The notes beneath the pieces were generated by a model. The model had not been told where the DNA came from. It worked only from the letters and a program-made list of their open reading frames with translations, and did no database searches. 64,000 nt of DNA from NCBI RefSeq assembly GCF_036669915.1, contig NC_089320.1, positions 21,261,982 to 21,325,981 on the forward strand. Direction: 5' to 3'. Every line of letters begins with the position of its first letter. The stretch's first letter is position 1. The position numbers and the translations under genes are program-made. Shown here in pieces: positions 11,129 through 23,200 of the stretch. This DNA comes from Pocillopora verrucosa. Its lineage: Eukaryota > Cnidaria > Anthozoa > Scleractinia > Pocilloporidae.

Positions 11129-14100
11129 TCATACATTTTCTTCCTCCAGCATGTCTTCAATTTCTTTTTCCCACTCAGCACTATCCTCATTGTCAACAAC
11201 TTCAAAATCCTACAAATAACAACAATAAAAACAAAACAAAAACAGAAAAAAATAAGATATAAAACAATAAAGAGATACTGGTAGGTTTTAAAAGCCACAA
11301 CTGTCAATCAATGTGTGTCATATAGTTTCTTGACAATGAAAAATTAGGTGGCGTATGAAAAGTGGGGGTCCTATGTTTTGTGCACTTCACTTCCAGAGTT
11401 CTGTGCAGTGCACTAACATCAATTTTTTCACTTCTTTTGGTTTTTGCTTGCCTAAGGCTGACAGACTTTACCAAAAAGGAGAGACCACTTGTAGTCTAAA
11501 AAATTGAGAGACAGGAAAACTTTACAACATAATGCAGTAAGAAATCATCCACAGCAACTAAGGATAACAAAAACACTAACCCTAAACCTGACAGTAGTTT
11601 ACAAAGCAATATGGTTGCCCACTGCAGCATACATGTACTCTTCCAAATGAACCCCAAAAAATTGTTTGGGAAGGAAGGTTGCATATCAGAAATTACAGTC
11701 TCAACCTCTTTACTGACATAAACTACTGGTTTCACTTAAAAAGGTTTTCACCTGTAACTCTGCTTGAAGCTCCTTTTCCCATTCTGGAATATCCTCTTGA
11801 GTTTCTGAGAAAAACATGACAGACTCAATAAACTTTTCATCCTAGACAAAATTTACATTTCTTTGAACCATAGTATACATCCTATGAATAAAAAAAAGTA
11901 GGCAACTTACCAGGGGTCGCTGGTTTTGTTCCTTCTGTTGGATTTAATTGATTGTTTTGATCTCCTTCTGGTTTCTTTTCCATTCCAATTTGCCGCAAGT
12001 CATCATGACTGAGTTCTACATGTAGAAAACACCAATTCTTATAACATGCACGAGGCTAACAGAAATTTATTACTATCAATTAAAAAATGATTTTAGAGAG
12101 AGAGAGACAAGGGACAAAAGAGAATGCTTAATCATAGAGAAATGAGAATTCTATGAAGTACCTTGTTCTGTTTGTGCAAAGGAATCACTGATGAATTCAT
12201 TTTGTACAGAGTGCTCATCTGAAATTGGCTCAGAGAAGTCTTCTTCTGGGGTATTCTGTTTTAAAAAATAACTGCATCACTCACACCATAGAGATGCAGA
12301 AGCTTCAATTTTTCAAGTAAAAGTCAACACAAGTGAACAATCAAAGGGAAAGTTGTGGAATACAAGACTTACAGGTGTTTCTACATTCTTTCTGGGCACA
12401 TTGACAGCACCACTTTGACTTGATTCTGCAAAGTTTATGAGACAATAACTGTTTGAGAGGATATTAATGATTACAGGATTAGCCTATATATGCTGAAAAA
12501 CAATTTACCAACTTAAAGATGAAAGCAGTCTACAAGCTAAGCTTACATTTGTGTAGATGTATATAAGATAACTGGAACACAGTGTTTCAAATTGATCAAA
12601 ACTCAAGGGCTCCAAAAGAGGCCAGAGTTTAAAATACAGTTTAGTTCGGATTTAGTTATTAATTGCCATCAAAGCTTTTCACCAATTTTAAAGTTCTGAG
12701 TTCCCCGGTAAGTGCAGATACAAACCTAATACTTGGAAAAAAAAAATCATTATCAAAACTAACCAGTATCAGACTTTGTTTCTGATGTTGCATTTTGCCT
12801 GTCACTGCCATTAGAGCCCCCACCACCTGCCACAAGAGAAACGATACTGAAAAATTAGAAAAATGACAACTTCATTCACAGAAATATTACCAGTCAGATG
12901 AACAGAGGGATTTGTAGCAAATTATTTCCATCTTAAAAATTTAGTACCACAACATAGTGATTCATGTAAAAGCAAGAAGGTTCATATTTAACAAACTATT
13001 ATTAGTTGTATTATTATTATTATTATTATCGACATTGTAACTTTACCGGCAGCAGCCAATGATGTAAGCTGTGTTGACTGCTTTATAAGTGAAACTCTGT
13101 AAAAGTAATTTCTCCAAAATCTCTCCTCTGAAATTCTGTATAAAAAAAGGGAAAAGAAAGATTTAAATTATATGAAGTATGTTTAGAGTTCTCTTTAATG
13201 AATCTACTATGAATCAGGTTACCTTTATGTTAAACATTTCCTTCTAAAAGGTCTAAAAGATTCCTTACTTTTTCAAACAAAATTAAAAAGGAACATTGGG
13301 GCTGTTCAGGGCTATACTCGGACTGCCCCTGTAGCCTCTAGCTTGTTTTTCTTGGACAACTAAGGAATCATAGTTTTTCGATAAAAAGCATATGCTGGGT
13401 ACCCTAGATTTCACAATTTCAGAGTACTGGGCTCCCAGAGAACAGCCCTGCAGTGTTTGTACAACTGTTCAAGTGCTCATGTTGTATGGGTACATGTAAG
13501 TGAAAGTGAATTCGTATTAAAATGATTTTGAACTTGTAATTTGTTTTTTCCTTTGTTCTTGATAATTGATCATTCCTTGATAATTTTTGAGCAAAGAGAA
13601 ATACAAATCAAACTTGGGCTACTTTGAAATTATTTTGGACTGATTTTGATTTAAATCAAGAGTGTATATGCACACAATTATTTGAGTCAAGAATGAGAAC
13701 CTCAAAAGAGGACAGTTTGACCATGACATTTTGGTTGTAAAATAAACAATGAGATTGTAAAATAAGGAAACAAAATTTTGTCATATTAGGGTGGTGATTG
13801 TATTTACAAGACAAAGGTAGTGAAGTGTGCACATACTCACTTTTTAGGTACAAGTTGAAATCTCATTTTACTAAGATTTTTGTCCTCTTGCAAAGTTGCC
13901 AAAGCAACAGGATACATCGAGTCACTTTCAAAGTGGAATGGAACACCAGATGGAGGATCTCGCAAAAAGTTTCTTTCATCCTCGAAAGTGAAAATAGTGA
14001 TTCAAAATAACACCACCACTAACACATTCTACTTAATTCCCTGAGCAGCTTATCTTACTCAATCCTATTGATCATTTTATGCAAAAACTAGTAAGTAAAA

Positions 14101-16551
14101 TGTTTAATACATACAATGTAACAAAGTTAATTTATCAAATATAGAACAATGAAACAGGAAAGCATCGTTAAATATGCATTGCTAGTGACTCACTGTTGAA
14201 AGGGCTAAGATTTGATTTTTCATGGTCTCCTCTTCATTGTAGCCTACCCATGGAGGAACTGCAGTCTCTAAAAATTATTAGTTGAAACAAAGTGTTTTTT
14301 TAGAGGCATCAAGACATTTATTCTAGTAACTATTGTTGTTGTACTTCTTAATGATCTTTTTGCAAATCACATATTCATAATGTTACACAATGTACCTTTC
14401 TGCCTGTAGATAACAAATTTATCATCTTGTATTGATAATTAATATCTCTCACTCACTTGCTTTGCTCTTGAAGTTAAGTTCAATCAACATGGAGCTATTT
14501 AATAATTATAATCTATTTCTTTACAATACCCTGCAGGCTTCTACTTAGTATTTAAATTTCTAGTTTTCCCCAGTCTTTACCTCTTCTCTTACAATTCTTT
14601 TCCTTCACAAATTCATCTTGTTGCTTCTTGAAATCTCCAATTATTGACTGCAAACAAATAAAATTTGGAAGTTATCTTCTGATGGACTTTAAATAACTGT
14701 CATAAAAATATATTTATCATACCAACTGCAATATTTAATAAGGATTTCCAGCCCTGAGAAAAGCCGTTACTGCACACCATAAATTTTCTTGTCTGTTTGA
14801 TATTGTCAATCAGTTCCTGACTCGTCAATCAGCCTTTCATGCCACTCTGTCAGGTTCACGAATGAATGGCAAAGTGTTCACCATTCTCGATCCAAGGCCT
14901 ACGGCGTTTATATAACAAAAACAAAATTATACATGGTTGCTTGTAGATATGGGATTTCTCTTCTTGTATTCAACTTCCATATCTATGCTTACCCATGTAT
15001 TAATTTGCTGTGCAAGTGTCGGCATTGTAGACTAACACAGTAACATGTTGATCAACAGTACTTTTTTTCCAACAAACTAATGCAGATGAATGTTTGGGAA
15101 TTATCAATAACTTCTTTACTAATAAAAAGAAATTAGGCAAGTCACACAAACCTGTTTCTCAACAGTTTCTTTAACAGAGTCCTTCACTTTATAAGCTGTA
15201 CTAGTGGCAACACTAGCAAAACTGAAAAGAAAGCCTTAAAAAAAGAAACATTTGTTAGTTTGATTACAAACATGTAGTCCTTAGCTTTCTTTCTTCTTTT
15301 TCTTAGCCATTTCCAAGAAGAATCTCAAGCATTTCTAATGCCAAATTTCCCTTATATTATATTCCCACATTGGACTTGTGTTAGGCTGTTATTCGATTTT
15401 TTTAATCATTCTGATGATTACAGACCAAATTGGACTCCACTCAGCCATATTACCATAATAGCAGATAATTAAGGGCATGATTCAAACCCTGTCTAAAGGC
15501 CACCACTACTGTTGAGAAGACACTTATATCGAGATATATAATCTTATCATACATTTTGGTGTATAATATCGCTGGGTATTTTTACATAGTTGTGCTGTAT
15601 TTTAATGAGCCCACAAGGTGGGTCAAAATATAAACAACAATTAAAAAATACTCAGTGATACTACACTCCAAAATGTCTAATTTGCTATTTATTATCCAAC
15701 TGCTTTGCTTTACATGCATCTCAGAGAAAAGCAAATTAAATATAAAAGCAGTTTGTGACAGGTAGTAAGTGTGTGACAGTATAAAATAAACCAACTGTCC
15801 AAATCGTTTTTCAATAGCAGGATATTTTTTGCCTGATTTGTCTTAGTGCAGTTGGATATTAAGTGGCACTACTGTAACTGTCTAGATAACCTGATAGATC
15901 GCCAGTGTTAATTTTGTTACCATGCCCTGTACTGGGGAGTAGCAACAGTCTTAGTGTTTTTATACTATGGAAACTAAGATGAGCTGCAGCAGAAGTGGAA
16001 TTTTAACCTGAAACCTAAAAGCTATTAAGATTCACTAAGCTATATTTACACAGTGTAGGTTGTTTATCAAACAGCTAACTTGTACTTAAATTAAGCATTA
16101 AATAAGGTAATTTTATCAAAAAGTAAAATTTAGCTAAAAAATTCTTAATTCCTGTATCTTCTGACTCAATTTCCCTCTTACAAATACCTTGAATTAGGCA
16201 GTTTAAATGATATATTCAACCAACTTAGTTTTTAAAAAACGAAAAACTCGAACGCTTTTGTTTGCATATATACACCCTTATAATCATCATCAACTAATTG
16301 AGCTGCGACCTTGAAAAGCAAAATTAAAGTTCGTACTACAATTACAAATACTTACTTCCTACATTTTTAGCTACGTCCTTTGCATAATCAAGCTCGGACC
16401 CTTTTCTTTCTGATTCGTTTGTTGAGACGTCGGGTTTAGAATCATCAGAGCTCTCAACATTTGTTTTCGGCTCTCCTTCCACGGGTTTCTCGCTCGTATC
16501 ACCACCACCTTCGCTTTTTGGAGGCTCCAAAGAGGACCACCAGCTAAACAT
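11129..16551 (-). CDS. SYAP1: Synapse-associated protein 1 homologue (SYAP1), BSD domain
   Basis: Complete 12-exon gene predicting 365 residues, close to the 352 of human SYAP1. SYAP1 is linked to TORC2-dependent AKT1 activation. Exons (minus): 16551-16356, 15234-15152, 14647-14581, 14267-14194, 13980-13841, 13135-13047, 12826-12764, 12425-12373, 12255-12162, 12015-11911, 11804-11752 and 11209-11129; all phases join. The N-terminus is [11 protein letters not shown] followed by a charged, disordered stretch. Exons 4-6 give the diagnostic core: [20 protein letters not shown], then [15 protein letters not shown] and MRFQLVPKK, then the BSD motif [17 protein letters not shown]. The C-terminal half is acidic and low in complexity, ending [13 protein letters not shown]. 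An in-frame ATG at 16599 would add 16 residues; I chose 16551 because family members start MF-W. Confidence 0.93.
13009..13030. repeat. (TTA)n microsatellite
   Basis: Short run of TTA units in a SYAP1 intron close to the exon 6 donor. Simple repeat. Confidence 0.8.
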
Positions 16552-17233
16552 ACTTTTATCTTGATTTTTAACAAACCTATTTCTCTTAGAAGAATACAAA
16601 CATAGCCTTTTCGTCTATCTTTATCGCCATAATGTTTTCTCGTGACGTCAAATTCCCAATACATATGAGCATGCAATGCTTTGCCAGCTGATTCATTGTA
16701 GACTGTATGCGCTCAGCTGTTTTCAAGATGGCGGGCGGTTTTGAAAATATTATTTTGATTTTCTTTAATCTCGAGTTTTCAAAAATTTTCAAAACACACG
16801 ATACGAGTTTTTTGTGAGAAATATTCAGAGAGAAGATCCCGAAATCATTTGGACGGTGCTATGAGATAACAAGTTTTAACACGAAGGTTAAGGTCACCTC
16901 TGATCTGAGTGAACTTGTATTGTGTGAGAATCGACAGACTCGGACGACAGAACTTAGAAAATGTTTTCGTCAAGATCTATCTCGTTTTCAGTCAATGTGT
17001 TTCAGGGATATGTTTTATGTCTTTCCTTGCGAAAATCGACCGCAAGAGACCATAAAAGTCGTGTGGAACGAAAGAATAAACCCACCTGTCAGAGCGAGAA
17101 ATTCATCAGGGTTTTACCAGGGTATACCTGCCGACGTTTGTCAACATAAATGATTTAATTGCTTTGTCATCCATGGGTAAATTCCTTTTCGAATGCCTCC
17201 ACGAGAGCGATCGCCGTTTACTGGAACGAAAAT
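16552..17233. promoter_or_regulatory. Shared bidirectional promoter region, SYAP1 and convertase A
   Basis: SYAP1 (minus) and convertase A (plus) start 682 bases apart, head to head. Both promoters and 5' leaders must lie here unless there are further upstream non-coding exons. I see no clear TATA box. Confidence 0.5.
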
Positions 17234-20200
17234 ATGGGAAATGGGCCTTTTTTCTTGACAAGAGCGTACTTGGCGTTAGTAACAATTTCAAGTGGTTACT
17301 GGGGGTCGTGGGGAAGACCGCAGTTTAGCGCTAGTTGGAACAATACGAGAGATTGGAAGAGAGAATTGGCCGATAAGGAAGGTTATTTTACCAACACTTG
17401 GGCCGTGGAAATCGACCCTGCAGAAGAACACGTAGTCGCAGCGATTGCGAAAAGACATGGTTTTTCAGTTATAGGAAAGGTTAGTTAAAGTTAATTGGAA
17501 GAAAGACTGTGGAATTATTTGTAACAATATTTGCCTGGATGAAGTTAGAACGCAGTTAATATTATGAATTATCCAAACAACACATGGTGGCCGACATGGT
17601 TGAGTAAAATCCGTTTTTCTTGTGCATGGGATGTACTTTCATTTTACACCTACCAGAGAAGTGGATTTAAAAAAGAAAACTTAAAGTCGCCTTATATTTG
17701 CCATTATCACGAGTATTGAATTTCTAAGTACTTTCAAGAGAGATACATTGTCTCATTATACAGACCAATTTTTCAAAAAATGTGGCCATTCCCTTTGGTT
17801 AAAATGTGAAAAGGCAATACTGGTGTAAAACTGATGATATTTTCTGATCCCTAAATAAATTCCTTGAAGTTTTTATGTGTAAAATATATGATGCTATCTT
17901 TAAAACAGTGAATTGACTTGTGTCAATATTTCATTATAGAAACCAGCTAGAAGACCTAATTTATTGGCACATGTCTTGCCAGGCTTTAAAAGCATCTGCC
18001 TGCATGCATACTGCCAAATCTTTGAATGTTTTTAAATGTTTTAAATATGTATATAGAAATAATAGTGAAATTAATTTAGATCTTCAAAAACCCTATCTTT
18101 CTTATTTGAAAGATTAGTCAAGTTTTGGTGTTCCACATGTGGCTCTTAAATGAGAATGCATTATTTTTAGATTGGAGATCTTCCTGGTCATTATCATCTT
18201 AGACATGATGAAGTGGATGAACTTAATAAAGAGCACAACAGAGACAAAACTGATAGATTATTACTTGAGAAAGAGGTTAGTCTCAGAACAAAAGAGTGAG
18301 TCAAATCACAAATGTTTGATCTTCTGATTTGAGCAATGACAAGAGTATTAACTGTATTTTTGTGAGCACATTTCTCAATATTTTATTTTACTTTTATGTT
18401 AAATTTTAACATCAGCAAGACTTAGAATTTCTTAGGCACCTTTAGCTTGTGGAGGATTGTATGATAGGGGTTGTATTTTCATAGAATAAGTACAATGTCC
18501 CAAAAACATCACTGGTGAAAAGGTTGGATGTAACCTATGATCGATATGTATGGAGAAATGCAACATGACATCCAATTGTATCTAAACCAGGTAAAGTGGG
18601 CAGAACAGCAAAAGATTCTTCACAGAGTTAAACGTGATGGAATACCTACAGATCCGAAGTTTAGAGAAATGTGGTATTTGGTAAGATGAGTATGTTTTAC
18701 AATTAATATGTGAGGTAGTTGAGGTACCTGAACCTGTAATGAAAAAAAGTACAACAGCATAGGGTTGTATGGACAGTGAATACCTTAGATATCACAGGTC
18801 CTCAGTGCTATGTCCATCCCACCCCAAGAAATTAAACTTTTCTCGTGGTTAACTATCTGGATCCAGGAATGTTAACCCTGAGGTATGAGCCCACACAGAG
18901 AGATATGTTTACAGTGAATTTAAAAAGGAGCCATGGAGAGGAGATGAGAGCAGCAGAAAGTAGAAGACTTGATGCTCCTATGTTCCCCAGAAATCTTTCT
19001 CACCAAGCTATTTTGAAAAAAAAAAAAACCAAAAGGCTGATCTAGTGGTGCATCATGAACACAAGCACTGAGCAGCATCTCTTGTTAACAGTTAGCTTCA
19101 CCTTTGTTAGCTATTTTAATTCAAGGCTATGATTAATGAATGATGATATTTTTATCAGCTCAATGAAGGTCAGACAGGAGGACCTGTTGGAGTGGATATT
19201 AATGTCCTTCCAGTCTGGAGGAAAGGCTATACAGGCAAAGGAATTGTGGTGTCTATTTTAGATGATGGTGGGTACTGGATTATGACTGAAATGATTCACG
19301 AAAAAAAGTCATAAGTGACTTCCTATTGATTATAAGATTCTCCTTTCAGATTTTCACTTTTTCCTTGTAAAACAGAGGGAGAAGTTGATGATGATCACGT
19401 TTTATTCTGCACACTCCTTTAGTTATCCACTCCAAATATCTATTCATAGTACAGATTTAAAGTCTGAAAAAGGGGAATCTTTAACCCATTTACTGCCAAC
19501 ATGTAACTTTTCCTGCCAGTTTCAGTTACATAACACTATCTTGAAAACAAAATTGGATGTTCAGACAACAAACTTAGATGTTGATGAAATTTTCCTTGAT
19601 GTGTTAGAGCTTGAAGGGGGAGTTACTCAAAGAGTTCTGTTGTATCAACTTTGGCAGTTGATGAATTTTCATCACAACTGAGGACTTATACTTATGGCAG
19701 TTGATCATTATATGCCTAGCAATTATGTGAACAGTACACTAACTAGAGTGTATAATTATAATGTCATGACAAAATTTACTTAAAGCCATTGAATAGTGGC
19801 TTTCTTGCCATAAAGTCCTCTGCAGTCATTTTCTTTTCTACCATGATAGTCAATCTCTATTCATGTGGAAGATGCTAATTTTTTTCATCTAGTTCCTAGA
19901 CTCTAATATTTTAATTTTATTTTTTAAGGTGTTGATCATACTCACCCAGATTTGGCAGCAAATTATGTAAGTTATCATTTTTAACGTAGTTGTATTTCAT
20001 GTAAATTTAAGATAGACAATGATTGTACAGGTGCAGTACTTCAGATGGATGGCATGATGTGAAAAAAAGATACAAAACATTCTTATCACCCATTGTTCAA
20101 AATATTTAAGGTAGTTCTGAACCATTTATCACATTTTTAAGTAAAGAGAAAACATTATTGTGACAAAATCATTAATTTTAAAATAAACAAATCATTAAAA

Positions 20201-23200
20201 AATGACAGAAAAATTTTTAATCTGTTAAAAACTGAAACATGTAAGCAAAATTGAAAGCTCAAGGTGTTTGAAAATTTGTATAGTTTTTTTATGGTAACCA
20301 GACTAAGTTAACTCACAAGTTAATATGGAGTAATAGTGCAGAATTGTTAACTTCAAGGAATCATTATTGATATCTGCTTTGACTTGCCATGAACAGAGTT
20401 GTATTGCGTACACTTTTTTTCATTTTTATAAACATTTGACTGACAGGTGTGGTAACTTTCTTCCTTTTGTTCCTCCTTTAATTTGTGAATTGCAGGATCC
20501 AAAAGCTAGCCATGATTTCAATGATAATGACGATGACCCTAGACCACGAGATACTGATCCTGACAACTGGTAATAAATCAATGTTAACCATTTAACTCCA
20601 TGAGTGACCAAGACAGAATTTCTCCTTACAATATCAATACAATATCAACCAGATAAGTGATGAGAATAAAGAAAAATGTCAATTTGGGGATAATTAATTG
20701 ATCCAATACTAAATTCTCTGAACTAACATTATATGAATTGCATGGTTGACAGTAAGGAGAATTACAAATTTGATGTGGGAGTTAAAGGGTTAACAGTAAA
20801 CTGATAATCAAATAATAGTGATATTACTCTTAGTGAATGCGATCACGTTACATGAACACTTATCAGGCAGAAATTGCGCGCAGAAATTGCGCACAGAAAT
20901 TGCACCCAGTGAACGCTTTTTCATGTGGTAAGGTCTTTGCAAGGTGTAAACGAGTATGGTCAAGATTTGAAAGACTTGAAATGATCGGTCCGGATCGAAA
21001 ACAACGAAAAATTAGAAAAAGAAGGGTCCCAATTTTTTATAGTGCTCTAATTGTGCACTCCTTAAAATGTTTTTCCTTCTTTTTATCTCTGAATTTTAAG
21101 TCATGGCACCCGATGTGCGGGAGAAGTTGCAGCTTTAGCAAACAACACCATTTGTGGAACGGGGGTCGCGTACCACGCGCATGTAGGAGGTAGGATTATT
21201 TTAGAGAAAATAACTTAGATCTGTTTTTGCTATTGTAAAATAAGTGATGTATTTATCTGTGAGCAGCCAACGATTCGGCATAGCGATATCCTCGCATGTC
21301 ACCAGGGGATTCTTTTCATACATTTTTTTTCTCTAGAAATACATTTTGGTGCAATGTTGGTGGTTGTAACGTTTGTACTTTCGGATTTCGATGGTTGCCA
21401 GTATTGAGCCAGAAATTAACAACTTTTTCATTACTGAAAAGGCGCATCATGGATTTATAAGTGTTGCTGTATGAGCTTTTTTTTCCCCTGTGCTTTTGCG
21501 TTTCGCTCTGGTCGTCAGAAAAATCCAGAATTTAGTAAGCCTAATAAGCTTCAATTTAATAATAATAATAATAATAGTAATAATGATAATGATAGTAATA
21601 GTTATAATAATAAGAATAATAAAATAAAAGCATTTGTTTAGACACGATAAAATTACAGCGTAGCTGATGTGGTTGTGTATTCTAAGTTTGTGAGTGATTT
21701 CTCTCAAATCTTGGGACTCAAATCTGCGCAAAACTTATGCATTGTTTGGTATAACAGAGTAATTTTCTATCATTCAAGGCGTTCGCATGTTAGACGGTAA
21801 AGCCACTGACGCGTTAGAGGCGAGCTCGCTGGGATTTCAACTTCAATATGTAGACGTATTCAGTAACTGTTGGGGACCAAAGGATGATGGGAAAACTTTC
21901 GGGAAGCCGGGTCCTTTGGCGGCTAAGGCGCTAAAGAGAGGAGCTGAAACGGTAATATACGATGAGATATTTCCTGTTTGGTTTTATTGAAAGTAAGTGT
22001 AGTAAAAGATGAAATCTGGGCGAATCAACGTGAACTATTCTCTCTGACGAAGAGCTAACACTCAAAAGTTCGGCTTTAGATACTCTTTATGGTGGCCAAT
22101 TTCCATTATCAACTCAGTTGATAAAACCACATTGTCTTGATTCTATGTGTCTGTGTCTGTCTTTCTGTCTGTCCCTCCATCAGTAATAAAGTATATAAGC
22201 CAGCCATCTAGTCAACGAGCAAGTCATTCAGCTAACAATGCATGACACAGAGCTAAATGTTGATTCCCTAACTTTTCTCGCTTCTTATTTTACCTCTTCA
22301 TCTCTTTGTGCTATATAAGTAGCCCAATAAGTCCGTAATTTCAGTTTTCCCATAATATTATTCAAGATTAGAAGCAACTTACGGAATTCACAATGGCTTT
22401 TGTAGGGTCGCGGTGGCAAAGGAAACATTTACGTGTGGGCGACTGGCAATGGAGGTCTTACAGATGATGACTGCAACTGTGATGGCTACACTACCAGTAT
22501 ATACACAGTATCTATCGGCTGTATCGGTGATCATGGCCTCTCTGCTTACTACACTGAGCTGTGCTCATCCACCCTCGCAGTAACATTTAACGGAGGTGCA
22601 CACAGAGAGCGCGAAGAAAACAAAATGGTAAGCTGACAGCTTTTCATACTTACACTGTAATTTTATGGCAATTCACTGAAGTAAAGTAATATCTATTAGT
22701 CTTAAATTTGGGTAAATTGTACTGCTTATCGTCATTTTTCATTAGAGATCAAGTTAAAAATTTACAATTTTTCTTATTGTATGCCTCAAAAGAACGCCCC
22801 CCCACAGAATGCAGAGCGCTTGTGAAACATGAATCTACTATATGGCTATTTTCGCTAGCATATAGAGCTTCCAATCGCAAGAAAATCGGAACAAGTTGCA
22901 GTTAAGATTTGAGTCACTGTTCCACTTTAGAGGCAAAGTTCGACATCCTTTTTTTTAATTGAACTGTTTACAGATAACTACAGACCTCCATCATCAATGT
23001 ACAGAACAGTTCAAAGGGACTTCATCTGCCGCCCCTTTAGCAGCAGGAATGATAGCTCTTGTGTTGGAAGCGAAGTAAGCTATTTTTCTAACGCTTTCTT
23101 GCAATTACTATCTTCAGCGTCTGCGCTGACATTAGCGAGTAATTCACAGATTTTATCAGACAGTGCACTCTCTAAATTGCTTGTTCACGAAATTGGTTGG

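Noticed and set aside
10936-11307. 123-codon minus-strand open frame at the SYAP1 3' end
   Set aside because: It overlaps the real last SYAP1 exon in another frame and continues into intron sequence.
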